Notes: generated from the letters alone by a model not told the origin. A stretch of 64,000 bases of DNA from Epiperipatus broadwayi (GCA_028023455.1 JAQFVV010006255.1:5128501-5192500), one strand, 5' to 3'; counted from the first letter of the stretch, positions 11,921-24,159 are shown. Translations and numbers: made by a program.

Positions 11921-13395
11921 ATATTACATTATATGTGCAGGTGTGTGGAAGCCTGTACAGTGTATTAAATTATATATAAATTATACTTGTATTGAATCTA
12001 ATATTTATATTTTACTGAATATTATATTTTCATTATATACATATAATATTTATTTCAATTAATTGCAAGACACAGACCTCTTCAATATTACTCTTCATAT
12101 GTTATAGGGAGATAATATTTATATATATAAATTACTGATACTCATCTTCATTTCATTGGCTATCAAGAAAGATATCTAAGTTTGGGTACATTATAAAAAT
12201 AGATGTAGAGATAAATAATCACAAGTGTGCACACACATCTGGTCGTACATGTGATAAATTTAAAACTAAAGAAATAGATTATTATTAATGTGAAAAATAA
12301 AATCATTTTGCTTAAAAATATGGTTTTGAAAATCAATTTTTAGTAGCAGTTATTTAAATGTTAAACTAACTCAAGAGATTTCACCACAATTTGCATTTTT
12401 TGTGGGTTTTTTGGAGGAAATTTGGCATTTAATTAATCATAATCTTTGGTTTACATCAACAAACAAAACTTGAACTGGCACTCAATCTATTGAGAATTCA
12501 GAATCAATAAGAAAATTAATAATTTATTCAGACCCCCTAGTCTTCAAAAGTAAAAAAAAAAAGTCATTTTAAAACTCATAACATATTAAAGAGTATAATT
12601 AAAGTTGAAAATGGAATAAAATCAATGTTGCAATTAGAGGAACTCTGCAGTCTTAACCTTGCTAGTTATAACTTTTCTCAGGCTACCAAATGAGTTTTTA
12701 ATGCAGTTTTGACGACAAAATCATTGATAAACGTTTGTTTCACTGACCCTTGCTTTAGAGAACCTACTGAAAAAAAAATCAATTTTGATAAAGAATAAGA
12801 TTTATATATTAATTATATTTTCAAAAAAGCAATTGATTTTATTAAAATTTTGTTATATATTAAAAAATGTGTGACATTGTTATAATTTATTCATTTGGAA
12901 ACTGACTTTTGCTCACTTTTTTTTTTATGAGAAAAGGAACTTTTCCTGCCTTTTTTTCTCAATGTGTTGACCTGGCAAGGAGCAACAGCATAGCTTTTTT
13001 CTTCTTTTTACATTAAAAAAGGGAATTAGGATTTTAAAGAAATAAAATAGTAGGGGGAAAAATGACTAATATTATAAGTATGCAAATTTTATAAAAATGA
13101 TTAATAAATAAAGTTTGTGCTGTATTTTTAATATCAGCACTGTTAACAAAACAAAAAAAAAGTTTTATTATCTCATAGTAAAGATTTAAAAAGAATAATA
13201 ATGCCTTAAAATTTCCTGATTAGAAATTCCGTGCTGCAAATATTTCACTTATTGAATAGATTATATCTTATATTATAATCATTTTGTTTAAGAATTATGT
13301 TATATATACTTCATTAATTCTTGTGAGTGTTTAAGGAGAAGGAATTTTCCAAATAACTATATATTTCTTATATGTATTAATAATTTTTATTTATC
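11921..13395. other. AT-rich non-coding sequence
   Basis: No gene, RNA gene or recognised repeat; the composition is uniform apart from poly-A and poly-T runs. Confidence 0.5.
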
Positions 13396-13990
13396 ATTCA
13401 TTAGACTAGAAATTATTCAATAAAAAATAATATTCCTGTAGTTTAATTTTCGCTACACCATTCTTGTACAAAGTAGGAACTGGTTTCTATCTGCTTTGAT
13501 GCAGTCATAAACATATGACCAAAGACTTATGAAAAATATAAACAATGAGGATTGTCAATTCCTCTACAAGCTTTATGATAAATGCTTAGCCAGAGCTAGC
13601 ACTTAAAATATCTCTGTCAGGAACCCCTTCCCAATCCTCTGACCATGATTTCGTGCTTTGGCACTCCTCAGAGAGGTGTCAGACTAGGTTCAGACAAGCT
13701 TAAGAGATAGGGTCATGTGATCTATGACTCTTATTTTGACTATTATGAAAATATCTATGATCAATTGGCCCAAACCACAATATTTTATACCAATCTTTAT
13801 CAATGTTCATTATATATAGAAATATTAAAATTACTACAGTTTATTTGATGAATGTCAAATGTGGTGACCCTCACAACTCTAGTCATTCATTAAACTAGAG
13901 ATTATCTAATAATGAATAATACTCCTGTAGCTTAATTTTCACTACACCACTCTCATGGCCAAGGTATGGACTGTTTTCTATCTGCTTTTA
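13396..13990 (+). repeat. Two diverged direct copies of a 105-bp sequence, 490 bp apart
   Basis: 13396-13500 and 13884-13990 align along their length (cattcattagactagaaat versus cattcattaaactagagat; both end in 'tttctatctgcttt'), at roughly 80 percent identity by eye. Between them is a GC-richer block at 13560-13740. Either an old segmental duplication or two members of an interspersed family. Confidence 0.55.
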
Positions 13991-15359
13991 ACACTTTGTT
14001 GAGGGTTGCAAACTTATTAGTTAAAAAATACATGCTTATTTATTTTTAATCCACAATTTAGATAGTCATTCTATGTGAACTGTCTTTAAATTTGGTCACT
14101 GTAATAACAGTCCATAACTATTATGTCATCTTTGGCATATGACATTTTGCTGGCATACAATACATTTATGAATTGGTTTTTATTTTATTACATTTAAACA
14201 TTAATTTAAAACAGAACTACATATATAGAGAGACAAAAAATAATAAAATCTCCCCTCTAAGTTGAAAAAATAATAAAACCTTACATTGAAATATTTCTTT
14301 AAATTGTCTTTCTAATCCTGTTATATTTCTTATTATTCTCTCTCATGTTTGATAAAATATAATTTTCTAGATAAAATAAATTTGAATTTTTAGATATAAT
14401 TACATTTTAGTGAAATAGCAATAGATATTAACCTTTTTTTTTTTTTGATCACGTTAAAATTTAGTTTTAGATACTATAACAAAACAAAAATACTAATTTT
14501 TAATTTGATCTTAAGAATTTGAACTAATCTATTTGAATATTCTGTGTAAATATATAAGCATGTGAAAAGTCAGTTGTAAATGGAATTTCCTAGTAGAATC
14601 ATAGCTATTACCATATAAATAAATAAAATATTAAAATAATCAAATGGTTAGATTCTTGGGAGATCATGTGACATTCAAGCATCATAAATGCCAGATTGAA
14701 TTTCAATCCAGGACCTTGAGATCTTGATTATATTGCTATTATACTCATCTCAATTTCTTAGCACTGCTCTTTTGTAAGTTAGTTATGAGCTAAAAGATAA
14801 ATATTTGAGTCACGAAAATTTACTAAGGGTACATTATGGTAATAAAAATTTGTTGAATGTTAGAATAAAATACATTTATTGTTACATGATTACAAATAAT
14901 AATTTTAAGAATTTATAGATAAAAAATAGCTTAAAAGTTAATGTTATTAATAGTATTAAAAATGTATTATTTAAACTTAAATCTAAATGATATATATATA
15001 TATATTATCAAATTATTTTCAATTCAAACATTAAATAATTTTCATATTTTTAAAAACAAATTGATTGCTAATTTTTTATTTAACATTATTTATTTTTTAA
15101 AATAATTTAGCCTGGAAATAAATAGTTTAAAATCTTTAGATTGTTTTTTTTTTTTTGATGGGTGAAGGGGAGGATGAGGTATTTGTAATAGAATAATTTT
15201 TATAATTTTGGCATATGAAATGTTTATTTACCATTGCTGCTCTATAAAGTTGATTTCATCTGCAGAGAAATCATTATTTTTATTGAGAAATCACAGCTGT
15301 AATTACTGTAGCTTATTAAATAAATCAAGGTCCTGCACAACATATTACATGATTACTTT
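13991..15359. other. AT-rich non-coding sequence
   Basis: No frame or RNA gene seen. A tRNA-like string at 14645-14735 was considered and not accepted. Confidence 0.45.
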
Positions 15360-15475
15360 GCATATTTGGTGAAGTGATAGATTGGTAGATTTTGAAATTC
15401 ATGATCTATGGACTAACAGCTCAGGCCTTTCATTTCTGGTGTTTGAACTTTTTATGAACTCCTGAGATTATTTTG
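15360..15475 (+). repeat. SINE-like family B, copy 2 (diverged)
   Basis: The 3' part, 'ttctggtgtttgaactttt' followed by 'tatgaactcctgag', matches 25310-25372 and, more weakly, 3650-3712. The 5' part is too diverged to align confidently. Confidence 0.4.
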
Positions 15476-16295
15476 ATTATTTCTCTACTGATTGATGAAA
15501 ACCTTGTAAACAAAAACATATTTAGATTTTAGCATTTTCACTCATCTTACAGTTAATAAAACAATACATATATAATAGTCATGCCATAGATTAAGTATCA
15601 GATGAGGATCTGCTTCAGACAATAAATAGGCAGGCAGTATAATTTATTTAATTTACATATGGGTAATATGAAATATTGCTTATTTCAAAATCATTAGGTC
15701 ATAAATTTAGAGTTAAACATTTTTGAATATTTTTTTTATTTTTAGCAAAGTATTTGTCATGTTATATATATATTGCATCTAAAATTAAATATCAGATTAC
15801 CAGATTTTTCATGAGATTAATTTTGTTTAGTAATTTGCCTTTTTTTAAATACTAAATAATTCTATTATTTCTAGAATTTTTCTATTCTTCATTCTGACAA
15901 TTATGACAAACCTTACATAGAACAATATTTATACTTTCATATATCCAATAGAAATACTTTATTCCTTTTTTAAAAAAAAAAAACTTAATTTATTTACATA
16001 AATCCATATATACTCCAATACTTTATCCACACATTCCCAACATTTCAACTATCTCCTTGTAATCATTATGAAGGATTTACAAATATATATATATTATTGT
16101 TATAAATATATATTTTTTAAACATTATATAATAATATTTCTTTAATATCTATATATAACTCTTCATTATTTAAATTTTACTATTACAATTACTTACCTCC
16201 CCTATTCTTTATTTTTTAAACCAACCCAGCAATACCAACAATTTCTTATATTTATGTATCATTATAAATTATTTATTATTAAAATCGTTGTTTAA

Positions 16296-16403
16296 CAATT
16301 TGTTCTATTTTTTTTTTTATCAAAATAAAAACAATCTTTATTAATCCAGAAAAAAATAAAAAAAATACATAGTATTGTATAATAAAATCAATTTGTTCTA
16401 TTT
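16296..16403 (-). repeat. 78-bp retroposed insert with exact 15-bp target-site duplication
   Basis: caatttgttctattt is present at 16296-16310 and 16389-16403. The 78 bases between start with a T-run and, on the minus strand, read 'ggattaataaagattg' followed by an A tail, including an AATAAA. This is a very short 3' fragment of a polyadenylated transcript or LINE/SINE inserted in the loop of the foldback. Confidence 0.7.
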
Positions 16404-16637
16404 AAATCTGATTTTTCTTTATTAAACAATGATTTTAATTATAAGTAATTTTTAGTGGTATATAATTAGCAATACACAATAAATTGTTGGTATTGCTGAG
16501 TTTGTAAGATATAATAAAAAATAAATAATAGGGGAGGTAAGTAATTGTAATAGTAAAATTTATATAATGAAAAGAGTTATATATAGATGCTAAAGAAATG
16601 AATTATGAGTTTAAAAATATATATTTATAACATCATT

Positions 16638-18363
16638 TACCGGGTTCAATCCGATGACGCTCACACTTCATCTGCCAATTGGTTTAGTTGGTTTCAAGTT
16701 ATTTCTAATAAATTTATAATCTTATTTAATTATAAATATTACATGAACAAACCGGCATGTTCAAGCAAAGTAGAAAATATTATTGATAGCTTTAGCTGTC
16801 AATAATACCCATGATCAGATCGAGCTATGCAACGCATAACACGATCACATTTCCAGTTCATGGCCCACCTTGGCTGCTAGATTCAAACCCCTACTACCCA
16901 AACACTTTATTTGTTTCGGAGTAAACCCCGGGTGCCAGATAGTCTAAGACTAACATGTTCGGATAGTAGGCCCATAATCCAGCGCTCGAAAAATCTCTTA
17001 ACTAGCTCAGCTACTTGTAATCAATAACAAATTATAGTTTCAATTAGTTGTGAAAAGAATTGACCAACAAAATAAAGTTTTAGTTTATAAAGACAATTTA
17101 TTTTAATTAACATTAAGTAAACTAATTTTAAATATTTTATAAATCTTATTTAACTAATATAACACATGCACATTTATAATTTACACATTATAATATCTTA
17201 GGAGAAAGCATTAAATATTTGATATTTGAAATTTAAAATACAATGACATCAATATACTAATGCATGAACACACATATTAATAGTTCATTTATGGGTGCTA
17301 TAGAGTTCTTAAACTTGACTCTTGAGGCTTTACGAAAGCGATGGCTACTTTAGAAATAAGAAAAATGTTATTACCTAGGATTTTGAACGTGGATACTTCT
17401 TGCTGTTTGCTGCTTCCAATGAAGTATTGCTAACTGGTTAGATTTGAATTTTCTTGTGGAGATCTGATGCTGATTATTCCGAGGCATTTTCTTTAAGACA
17501 ATTAGATATAGAGCGGCTTCAGGTTGTTACGCAGGCATCACTTTTATCAGGTAGATTGGCTGTTTTCATCGGACTTCAGGCTGGAGAAAGTCGTATGTTT
17601 TCCGAGGTTTTAACACTGCATTCTTGATTCTGGGTATATCATAAGTTGACTGATATAACTCTCTCAAATGCAACTTAAACTCAAATCTAATGCAACTAAC
17701 TCGACTAACTGTCCAATAAAAAAAATTGTCTATTTATTCATGAGGCATGTTTTCATTTTGATATCCTCCAGCAATTCCTTTGATAATCTTTTAATTGTGT
17801 TTTTGAAGATTGTTTAATTAGTAGCCATGCAAACATGTTGTTTTTATATTTTTAATTAGTAGCCACCACTATGTTTTTAAATATATTTTTTCTTTATTTC
17901 ATTTTAATATTTATTTTCATGTGTTTTCTTTCAATATGATTTTAACACGCACATATACACACATTTATCATTTTTTTGTTTACTCTCGCACATATATATT
18001 TTATTAACAAGCACACATTAATTTGTCATTTCCATACCTGTATATTTTATTCTGATAAACTCGATATTAGTTTTAAGATTACTTTCTTTTCTTTAACTCG
18101 AATGAAAAGAGATTTATATTTTTAAACTCTACGTTACATTTTAACTAATAATAATAATAATAAAAAAAAAACTCTTTAACTTTTTTATGAAACTTTAACT
18201 TGACGCTTTTAAAGCGAACCCCCCCTCTCCCCTTTTTATTAAATAACTGTAACTTTTATTTCAAAACTCCTAAACTTTTACTTTTACGTTTTCTTTTACG
18301 AAAGATTTTTATTTTAATAATTTTTTAAACAAAATTATTATGTGCCAACACAATGTTGGTACA
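16638..18363 (-). repeat. 3' LTR of the element
   Basis: Nearly identical to 20812-22519. Relative to that copy it has an extra segment of about 25 bases near 17485-17510 and lacks about 15 bases near 17775. The '(aat)n' microsatellite near 18150 also differs in length. Its inner edge (18363) abuts the purine tract. Confidence 0.85.
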
Positions 18364-18378
18364 TTACACCGCCCTCTG
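18364..18378 (-). promoter_or_regulatory. Polypurine tract of the LTR element
   Basis: On the minus strand CAGAGGGCGGTGTAA lies directly before the 3' LTR start TGTACC. The purine run and its position are those of the plus-strand primer site. Confidence 0.65.
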
Positions 18379-19869
18379 TTTGAGAGTAAATCATTTTTGA
18401 CCATTTTATCTCTGACAACTTTAATTTTAAATATTTATTATTTTCTAAGTTTGCTTTTTAATATCTTTTACTTTACATGCTAAGGGCAATCTTCAATTAT
18501 ATTTTACTTCTTTCAATGCTAGCAACATTTCTTACAATGCTTAGTCCTGGATAGTGGCCACAAGGACAAACTAAATTTGTGGCACAGGGATCTTTGGAGA
18601 CGAGGCGGATGCAGATTCGCTGGCTTATACCGACTTACATGTATGAAAACCGAAGCTTCGGGTGCCGGTTCTCTTGATAAGACTTTGACAAAGAAAAGGT
18701 CGCTGCGAAATGGCAGGATTCATCAACTGTCCAATCCGATTTACGCTTTGGAAACAAGATATGAGATATGGGGAGTCTCCCCTGAAGAAGTGACTTATGA
18801 CTTACTCTGGTTTTTCCCAGTGCACATTTTAAAAGAGGAATGATCCCTGATAAGTCCGTTACAGGTGCTAAATTTTATCCAGTCGACAGCTTTCACTTAT
18901 CCTTATCTAAAATTTATTTCAATACTATTCTCATTCCCTTTAATTTCAAACCCTTATACATTCCTAATATAACTTAGATTGACCTTATATTTTATTTATG
19001 AACATTACAATATTATTTTTAAATTCACATGAACATTATCTTAAACCATTTATTTATATTAACTGTTACTCTAACCTTTACGAATATTATTTTAACATAT
19101 TTACTTATATTATACTAATCTTAACAATATTATTTTTTAAACCATTTATTTAATTTCTTTATTAATGTGCATGTATTCAGAAAAACTTTTATTTTATTAC
19201 GATCCTTTATTATACAGATATTTTATTTGACTTGATTGCTTTAAACCATTTATTTACTTCCTTTTATTAATCTGCGTGTACTCAAAACTTTTATTTTATT
19301 ACGCCACTCTATTGTTTTCTACAGATATATTATACTTATTTATTTAACGTGATTTTATTCTATGTATTTCCATTATTTTATTTATTTATTTAATTCTATA
19401 AACATTACTTTTAAATCATTAACTTGACCCATTTATTTAACTTGATTTTATTGATTTTTATTTTATTTATTTGAACTGTTTATTTACGAGCATTTTCTTA
19501 ATTCCTATGTGCTTGGAGAAAAAAAAATATTTTATTTAACGAAGCCTCCTTGTTATTATTTTACGAAACAATTCATCATTTTAAATAGAGAAATTCTGAT
19601 TCAGATTTATTACCTATGTCTAATAATTATATTCAACTCATAGTCCTTTTCCGGTCCTTATTGTTTCCATTTACTTTAATATTCTGTCCCTTAACTAACT
19701 CCTAAACTATGTCAGGTGGTTCTTTCTTTTAACCTACTAACTCTATAGTATAAACTAACTTTCCTCTCTTGTCTATCCCTCGCTTATACTTTATTACTTT
19801 ACCTCTTTCACACTCCATCCTATTTTCTGCCTCGTAAATTAGAAAACATATATCTAGCAACACTCCGTA
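18379..19869 (-). other. Internal region of the LTR element without a recognisable gene
   Basis: The part at 18540-18900 is GC-richer and has an 88-codon open frame on the + strand, opposite to the element; a minus-strand frame here (VCPCGHYPGLSIV) is short and interrupted. Neither resembles pol. The stretch 18900-19860 is AT-rich with repeated 'atttattta' strings and no frame. This is where pol would be expected in a complete element. Confidence 0.5.
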
Positions 19870-20415
19870 TTACTTCAAACTGAGAATTTTCTTATGCTTT
19901 CTTTTTGTTTTAAATCTATGTTTAAAATGAACATGAACTTTTACTTTAACCTTTTTAAATTTTTGTGAAAACTTTTCTACACTATTTTCTACCTTGAACT
20001 TATGTTTCTTTTCTATTTCTTGATCTACATCTGTTTCTACTTTATCTGTTTCAGCACTATCTAGTTCTGCTTCAATTTCTATCTCTTTCATGACCTCATT
20101 TTCCTTACTTTCTTTAATTAAATCTAACTCTATAATTTCTTGGTTCTTCTCTACCTTTACTGTTATCTCACATCTTATTTCTTTTACTTCTGCTCTGAGT
20201 TCATTAATTTCTCCTTTGACCTGATTAATTTCTTCCATTTCTGCTTTAAAATCTAGCTGACCTTGCTTGATTTCTCGTATTTCTGCTTTGAATTTTTGCA
20301 TTTCTTTCATCATATTCATCATCATTTTCATCATCTGTGTCTCAGATATCTCTTCTTTCTCTTTCCCCACTAACTGGGGATTTTTAAAATATATCTGGCT
20401 TTCTTTCGGCTCCAT
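19870..20415 (-). CDS. Gag-like coiled-coil protein of the LTR element (181 aa)
   Basis: An intact minus-strand frame whose first ATG gives MEPKESQIYFKNPQLVG. In-frame codons continue seven residues upstream to a GTG, but ATG at 20413-20415 is the natural start. Residues about 25-120 are a highly charged Glu/Lys heptad-like helix (ETQMMKMMMNMMKEMQKF, then repeated KAEIREI / KAEMEEI / RAEVKEI), predicted to be a coiled coil. The C-terminus is very basic (KFKKVKVKVHVHFKHRFK, KRKHKK), suitable for nucleic-acid binding in place of a CCHC knuckle, which is absent. Position, about 370 bases after the primer site, is that of gag. I do not recognise a named family; structural role inferred. Confidence 0.6.
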   Translation of the reverse strand: MEPKESQIYFKNPQLVGKEKEEISETQMMKMMMNMMKEMQKFKAEIREIKQGQLDFKAEMEEINQVKGEINELRAEVKEIRCEITVKVEKNQEIIELDLIKESKENEVMKEIEIEAELDSAETDKVETDVDQEIEKKHKFKVENSVEKFSQKFKKVKVKVHVHFKHRFKTKRKHKKILSLK

Positions 20416-20788
20416 TTCCGAAAATTTTAATTTCACAGTTGTTTTTTTTCTATTAAATTAGCACTTACGTTAAACTAAATTTAAATACTATTGTTTACTT
20501 ATTTCTTTTTAAATGGAACACATGACTAACTCTGCCCCCTTGTTCTTTTCTCTCTACCCGTTCTTAATGCCTTAACTCCGCCCAAAATATCTGTCTTTAA
20601 TTTAAAAGAATAATTTATTTTAAATAGCATAAATGTCCAAATCTTTTTTCATTTAAAGACAAAAGTTTTCAGTCAATTCTATTTTTAAAAAATTAAACCA
20701 CTTTAAAATACATAATTTAGTTATCTTAAAAAAATTTTTTCCAAACAATAACAAAACATTTAGTTAACTGTCATTTATGACATGTTCA

Positions 20789-20805
20789 CCCCATGTTGGG
20801 TGCCA
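20789..20805 (-). promoter_or_regulatory. Primer-binding site, tRNA-Lys(1,2) type
   Basis: The minus strand reads TGGCACCCAACATGGGG immediately inside the 5' LTR. The classical site complementary to the 3' end of lysine tRNA 1,2 is TGGCGCCCAACGTGGGG, so it matches at 15 of 17 positions, both differences being G to A. Confidence 0.8.
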
Positions 20806-20811
20806 TTTATA

Positions 20812-22519
20812 TACCGGGTTCGATCCGATGATGCTCACACTTCATCTGCCAATTGGTTTAGCTGGTTTCAAGTTATTTCTAATAAATTTATAATCTTATT
20901 TAATTATAAATATTACGTGAATGAACCGGCACGTTCGAGAAGAGTGGAAAATATTGATAGCTTTAGCTGTCAATAATACTCACGATCAGATCAAGCTATG
21001 CAACACATAACACGATCACATTACCAGATTGTGGCCCACCTCGGCTGCTAGATTCAAACCCCTACTACCCAAACACTTTGTTTCAGAGTAAACCCCAGGC
21101 ACCAGCTAGTGTAAGACTAACATGTTCAGACAGTAGGCCCATAATCCAGTGCTCAAAAAATCCCTTAACTAGCTCAGCTACTTGTAATCAATAACAAATT
21201 ATTGTTTCAATTAGTGGTGAAAAGAATTGACTGACAAAATAAAGTTTTAGGTTATAAAGACAATTTATTTTAATTAACATTTACTAAACTAATTATAAAT
21301 ATTTTATAAATCTTATTTAACTAATATAACACACACACATTTATAATTTACACACTAATATCTTAGGAGAAAGCATTAAATAATATTTGAAATTTAAAAT
21401 ATGACATCAATCTACTAACGTATGAACACACACATTTTAAACACATATTAATAGTTCATCTATGGGTGCTATAGAGTTCTTAAACTTGACTCTTGAGGCT
21501 TTACGAATGCGATGGTTACTTTAGAAATCAGAAAAATGTTATTACCTAGGATTTGAACGTGGATATTTCTTGCTGTTTGCTGCTTCTAATGGAGTATTTC
21601 TAACCGGTTAGATTTGAAATTTTCTTGTGATTTGTTGCTGATTATTCCGAGGAAGTGGCTTCAGGTTGTTACGCAGGCATCACTTTTATCAGTTAGGTTG
21701 GCTGTTTTCATCGGACTTCAGGCTGGAGAAAGTCGTATGTTTTCCGAGGTTTTAACACTGCATTCTTGATTCTGGATATATCATAAGTTGACTGATATAA
21801 CTCTCTCAAATGCAACTTAAACTCAACTCTAATGCAACTAACTCGACTAACTGTCCGGTAAAAAAAATTATCTATTTATACATGAGGCATGTTTTCATTT
21901 TGATATCCTCCAGCAATATCTGTTGTCGAAATTCCTTTGATAATCTTTTAATTATGTGTTTTTGAAGATTGTTTAATTAGTAGTCATGCAAACGTGTTGT
22001 TTTTATATTTTTAATTAGTAGCCACCGCTGTGTTTTTAAATATATTTTTCCTTTATTTTATTTTAATATTTATTTTCATGTGTTTTCTTTCAATATGATT
22101 TTAACACACACATATACACACATTTATCATTTCTTTGTTTACTCTCGCACATATATATTTTATTAACAAACACACATTAATTTGTCATTTCCGTACTTGT
22201 ATATTTTATTCTGATAAACTCGATATTAGTTTTAAGATTACTTTCTTTTCTTTAACTCGAATGAAAAAAGATTTATATTTTTAAACTCTATGTTACATTT
22301 TAGCTAATAATAATAATAATAATAACTCTTTTTAACTTGTTTTATGAAACTTTAACTTGACGCTTCTAAAGCGAATCCCCCTCCTCCCTTTTAATTAAAT
22401 AACTGTAACTTTTATTTTAAAATTCCTAAACTTTTACTTTTATGTTTTCTTTTACGAAAGATTTTTATTTTAATAATTTTTTAAACAAAATTATTATGTG
22501 CCAACACAATGTTGGTACA
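20812..22519 (-). repeat. 5' LTR of the element
   Basis: About 1.7 kb, the direct repeat of 16638-18363. On the minus strand it starts TGTACC at 22519 and ends GGTATA near 20811. The terminal TGTACC/GGTATA pair is an imperfect short inverted repeat, as is usual for LTRs. It must contain promoter and polyadenylation signals, but I could not place a TATA box with confidence. Confidence 0.85.
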
Positions 22520-22660
22520 GTATATATGTATATTTGTAGATCCTTGATAATGACTACAAGAAGGTAATTGAAACATTGGAAACGTGCATGATGTATTGGA
22601 GTGTATCATGTAAATAAGTTTTTTTTTTAAAAAAGGAAGAAAGTAATTCGATTGGATTTT

Positions 22661-24060
22661 TTATATTTGAAACCATATTTTTAAAGAGATAAGAAGTTTA
22701 TTATTATTAATTTTTAATTAATAATGATGGTGATGGTTTTAAAGAAAAACAATATTTATAATGCAGAGCAGATTGTAAATATGGAATTTGAATCCAGGAT
22801 GAAGACTTTCTTAAATAATGTCTATTTGAGTTTATGTATTCTGTTTGTGTAAATGTATATAAATAATATATAGTTATTCAATTAATATCAAATATAGTAA
22901 TAATGTTTTGCTAAAAATTTATTGAGGACTATAATGATTTCAATTGTTAAAAAGAAAAAAGTAGTTCAATGAGAAAAGTGCACAACTAGAAGTTTGTTAT
23001 CTCATATTTCAAAAATATTAAGAATTTATGGAAAAATACTATATTATATTGGGGAAGAATAGTTTGATTTTTAGGAAGGAAAAGGTATAAGAAGTGATGT
23101 TGATATTATTAAAATGATTGCAGAAAGTTATATTGAAAGAGATGAAGGAATTGGTATATATTTTCTGGATTTGGAAAAACATTTGTTAGAATAATCTGGA
23201 ATAAATTTACAAGTATCTTGAAAAATAAAGGAGTATTTTGAAAAGAGAGAAGGTTGATGTGGAATATTTATATTGGGCAAAAATTAAAAATCAGATATGG
23301 GATTATAGAAAGAAGAAATAGGCCGGGACATTGCATATCATTATTTAGACTGTGTAGAAACTATATTAAATAAATTGAAAAAATATACAGAATATGGAAT
23401 GAAGTTTAATGCTGGAAATACTAATTATTTATGAATAAGTAGGAATATAAAAAGAATACAAGTTGATATTCATGATAATATAGTTCAATAGATCAATGGA
23501 TTTAAATATTTGGATAGTTGATTGTGTGAGAGTGGAAGAAGTGAAGATGAAGTTTAAAGAAGAATAATAGCATTAACAAAGGAGACATTTATTCAGAGAA
23601 AGAAAATATTTTACAGATCTGTGAAGAGAAAATTAAGGAAAAGTTTAATTAAGTGCTATATGTAGAGTGTATTGCACAGTTATGAAACATAGATATGTAA
23701 AAGAATTAAAAACAGATTGGAGATTTTTGAGATGTGATCATGGAGAAGAATTGGAAAAAATTAGTTAGGTGAATAAAATGACAAATGAAGAAATTTTGGA
23801 AAGAGTAAATGAAAAAAGAAGATTGAAAAAGAGATATTTGCTAAGAAGAAAGAATATTTTAATGAAGAATCTTTTAGAGATGGTGGTGAATAGAAACAAG
23901 AAGAAATGTTGGAGATTGATCTTGCTGGATGATATAAGAGATGAGAAGAGATATGTCAAATTGAAGATCTGGGCAATGAACAGAGCAGAATTGGGAAATG
24001 GATGAATTGGTTGTGAGACTGCTCTATGGATCTGTCCACAGTATAGAGCACTAATAAGTT
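22661..24060 (+). mobile_element. Degenerate LINE, reverse transcriptase thumb and C-terminal part
   Basis: Plus-strand translations in several frames give RT C-terminal landmarks: ERDEGIGIYFLDLEKHL (the LxxAFIDLEKAFD box, mutated), VNGFKYLDS*LCESGR (FKYLGS), RRIIALTKETFIQRKKIF, then RRIGKN near 23755 and NEEILERVNEKRRLKKRYL with LLDDIRDEKRYVKLKIWAM, the closing segment of jockey/RTE-like ORF2 proteins. Many stops; the RT palm is almost erased. The open 78-codon frame at 23769-24005 is only this closing part. Confidence 0.75.
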
Positions 24061-24159
24061 ATTGATAATATAATTGTGAAAATGAGTAGTTCAAATAAGT
24101 AATAAGCATATTTTATAATTTTTAATATTGTGTGAGATTGTTCATTTATTTTAAGTTTG

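Larger units (their letters stand above)
16638..22519 (-). mobile_element. LTR retrotransposon, minus strand, apparently non-autonomous
   Basis: Two direct repeats of about 1.7 kb (16638-18363 and 20812-22519) flank 2.45 kb of internal sequence. On the minus strand each repeat starts TGTACCAACATTG and ends near CCCGGTATA. A primer-binding site follows the right copy (5' LTR) and a purine-rich tract precedes the left copy (3' LTR), which fixes the orientation. The interior holds one sizeable minus-strand ORF, coiled-coil and Gag-like. I find no protease, RT, RNase H or integrase motif, so replication would need enzymes from elsewhere. No matching target-site duplication is evident. Both LTRs keep many CpGs and differ mainly by small indels, suggesting a fairly recent insertion. 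Confidence 0.85.
15940..22660. repeat. Large foldback of inverted Penelope-type tails, split by an LTR retrotransposon
   Basis: The left arm (about 15940-16290) and right arm (about 16410-16632 continuing at 22520-22660) are reverse complements. The join is visible because the left arm reads, inverted, straight across the LTR element: its 'ttataacaataatatatat' and 'tttgtaaatccttcataatg' correspond to sequence left of 16632 and right of 22520. Both outer ends carry a Penelope-like tail (CCTTGATAATGACTACAAGA on the right, then gaaacattgg) and end in atgtaaataa plus a poly-T run. Before insertion the foldback was about 0.8 kb. Confidence 0.75.

Noticed and set aside
13560-13740. Candidate exon in a GC-richer stretch
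   Set aside because: All frames contain stops within a short distance and no splice-bounded open part fits a known protein.
14640-14735. tRNA-like string ending ttgaatttcaatcc
   Set aside because: No cloverleaf with proper acceptor stem could be drawn and there is no clear second copy in the window.
18577-18843. 88-codon + strand open frame in the LTR element interior
   Set aside because: It runs opposite to the element, has no recognisable domain and is not supported by a second copy; kept only as a remark in the internal region entry.
23765-23959. Minus-strand open frame at the LINE C-terminus
   Set aside because: Antisense shadow of the LINE segment NEEILERVNEKRRLK.
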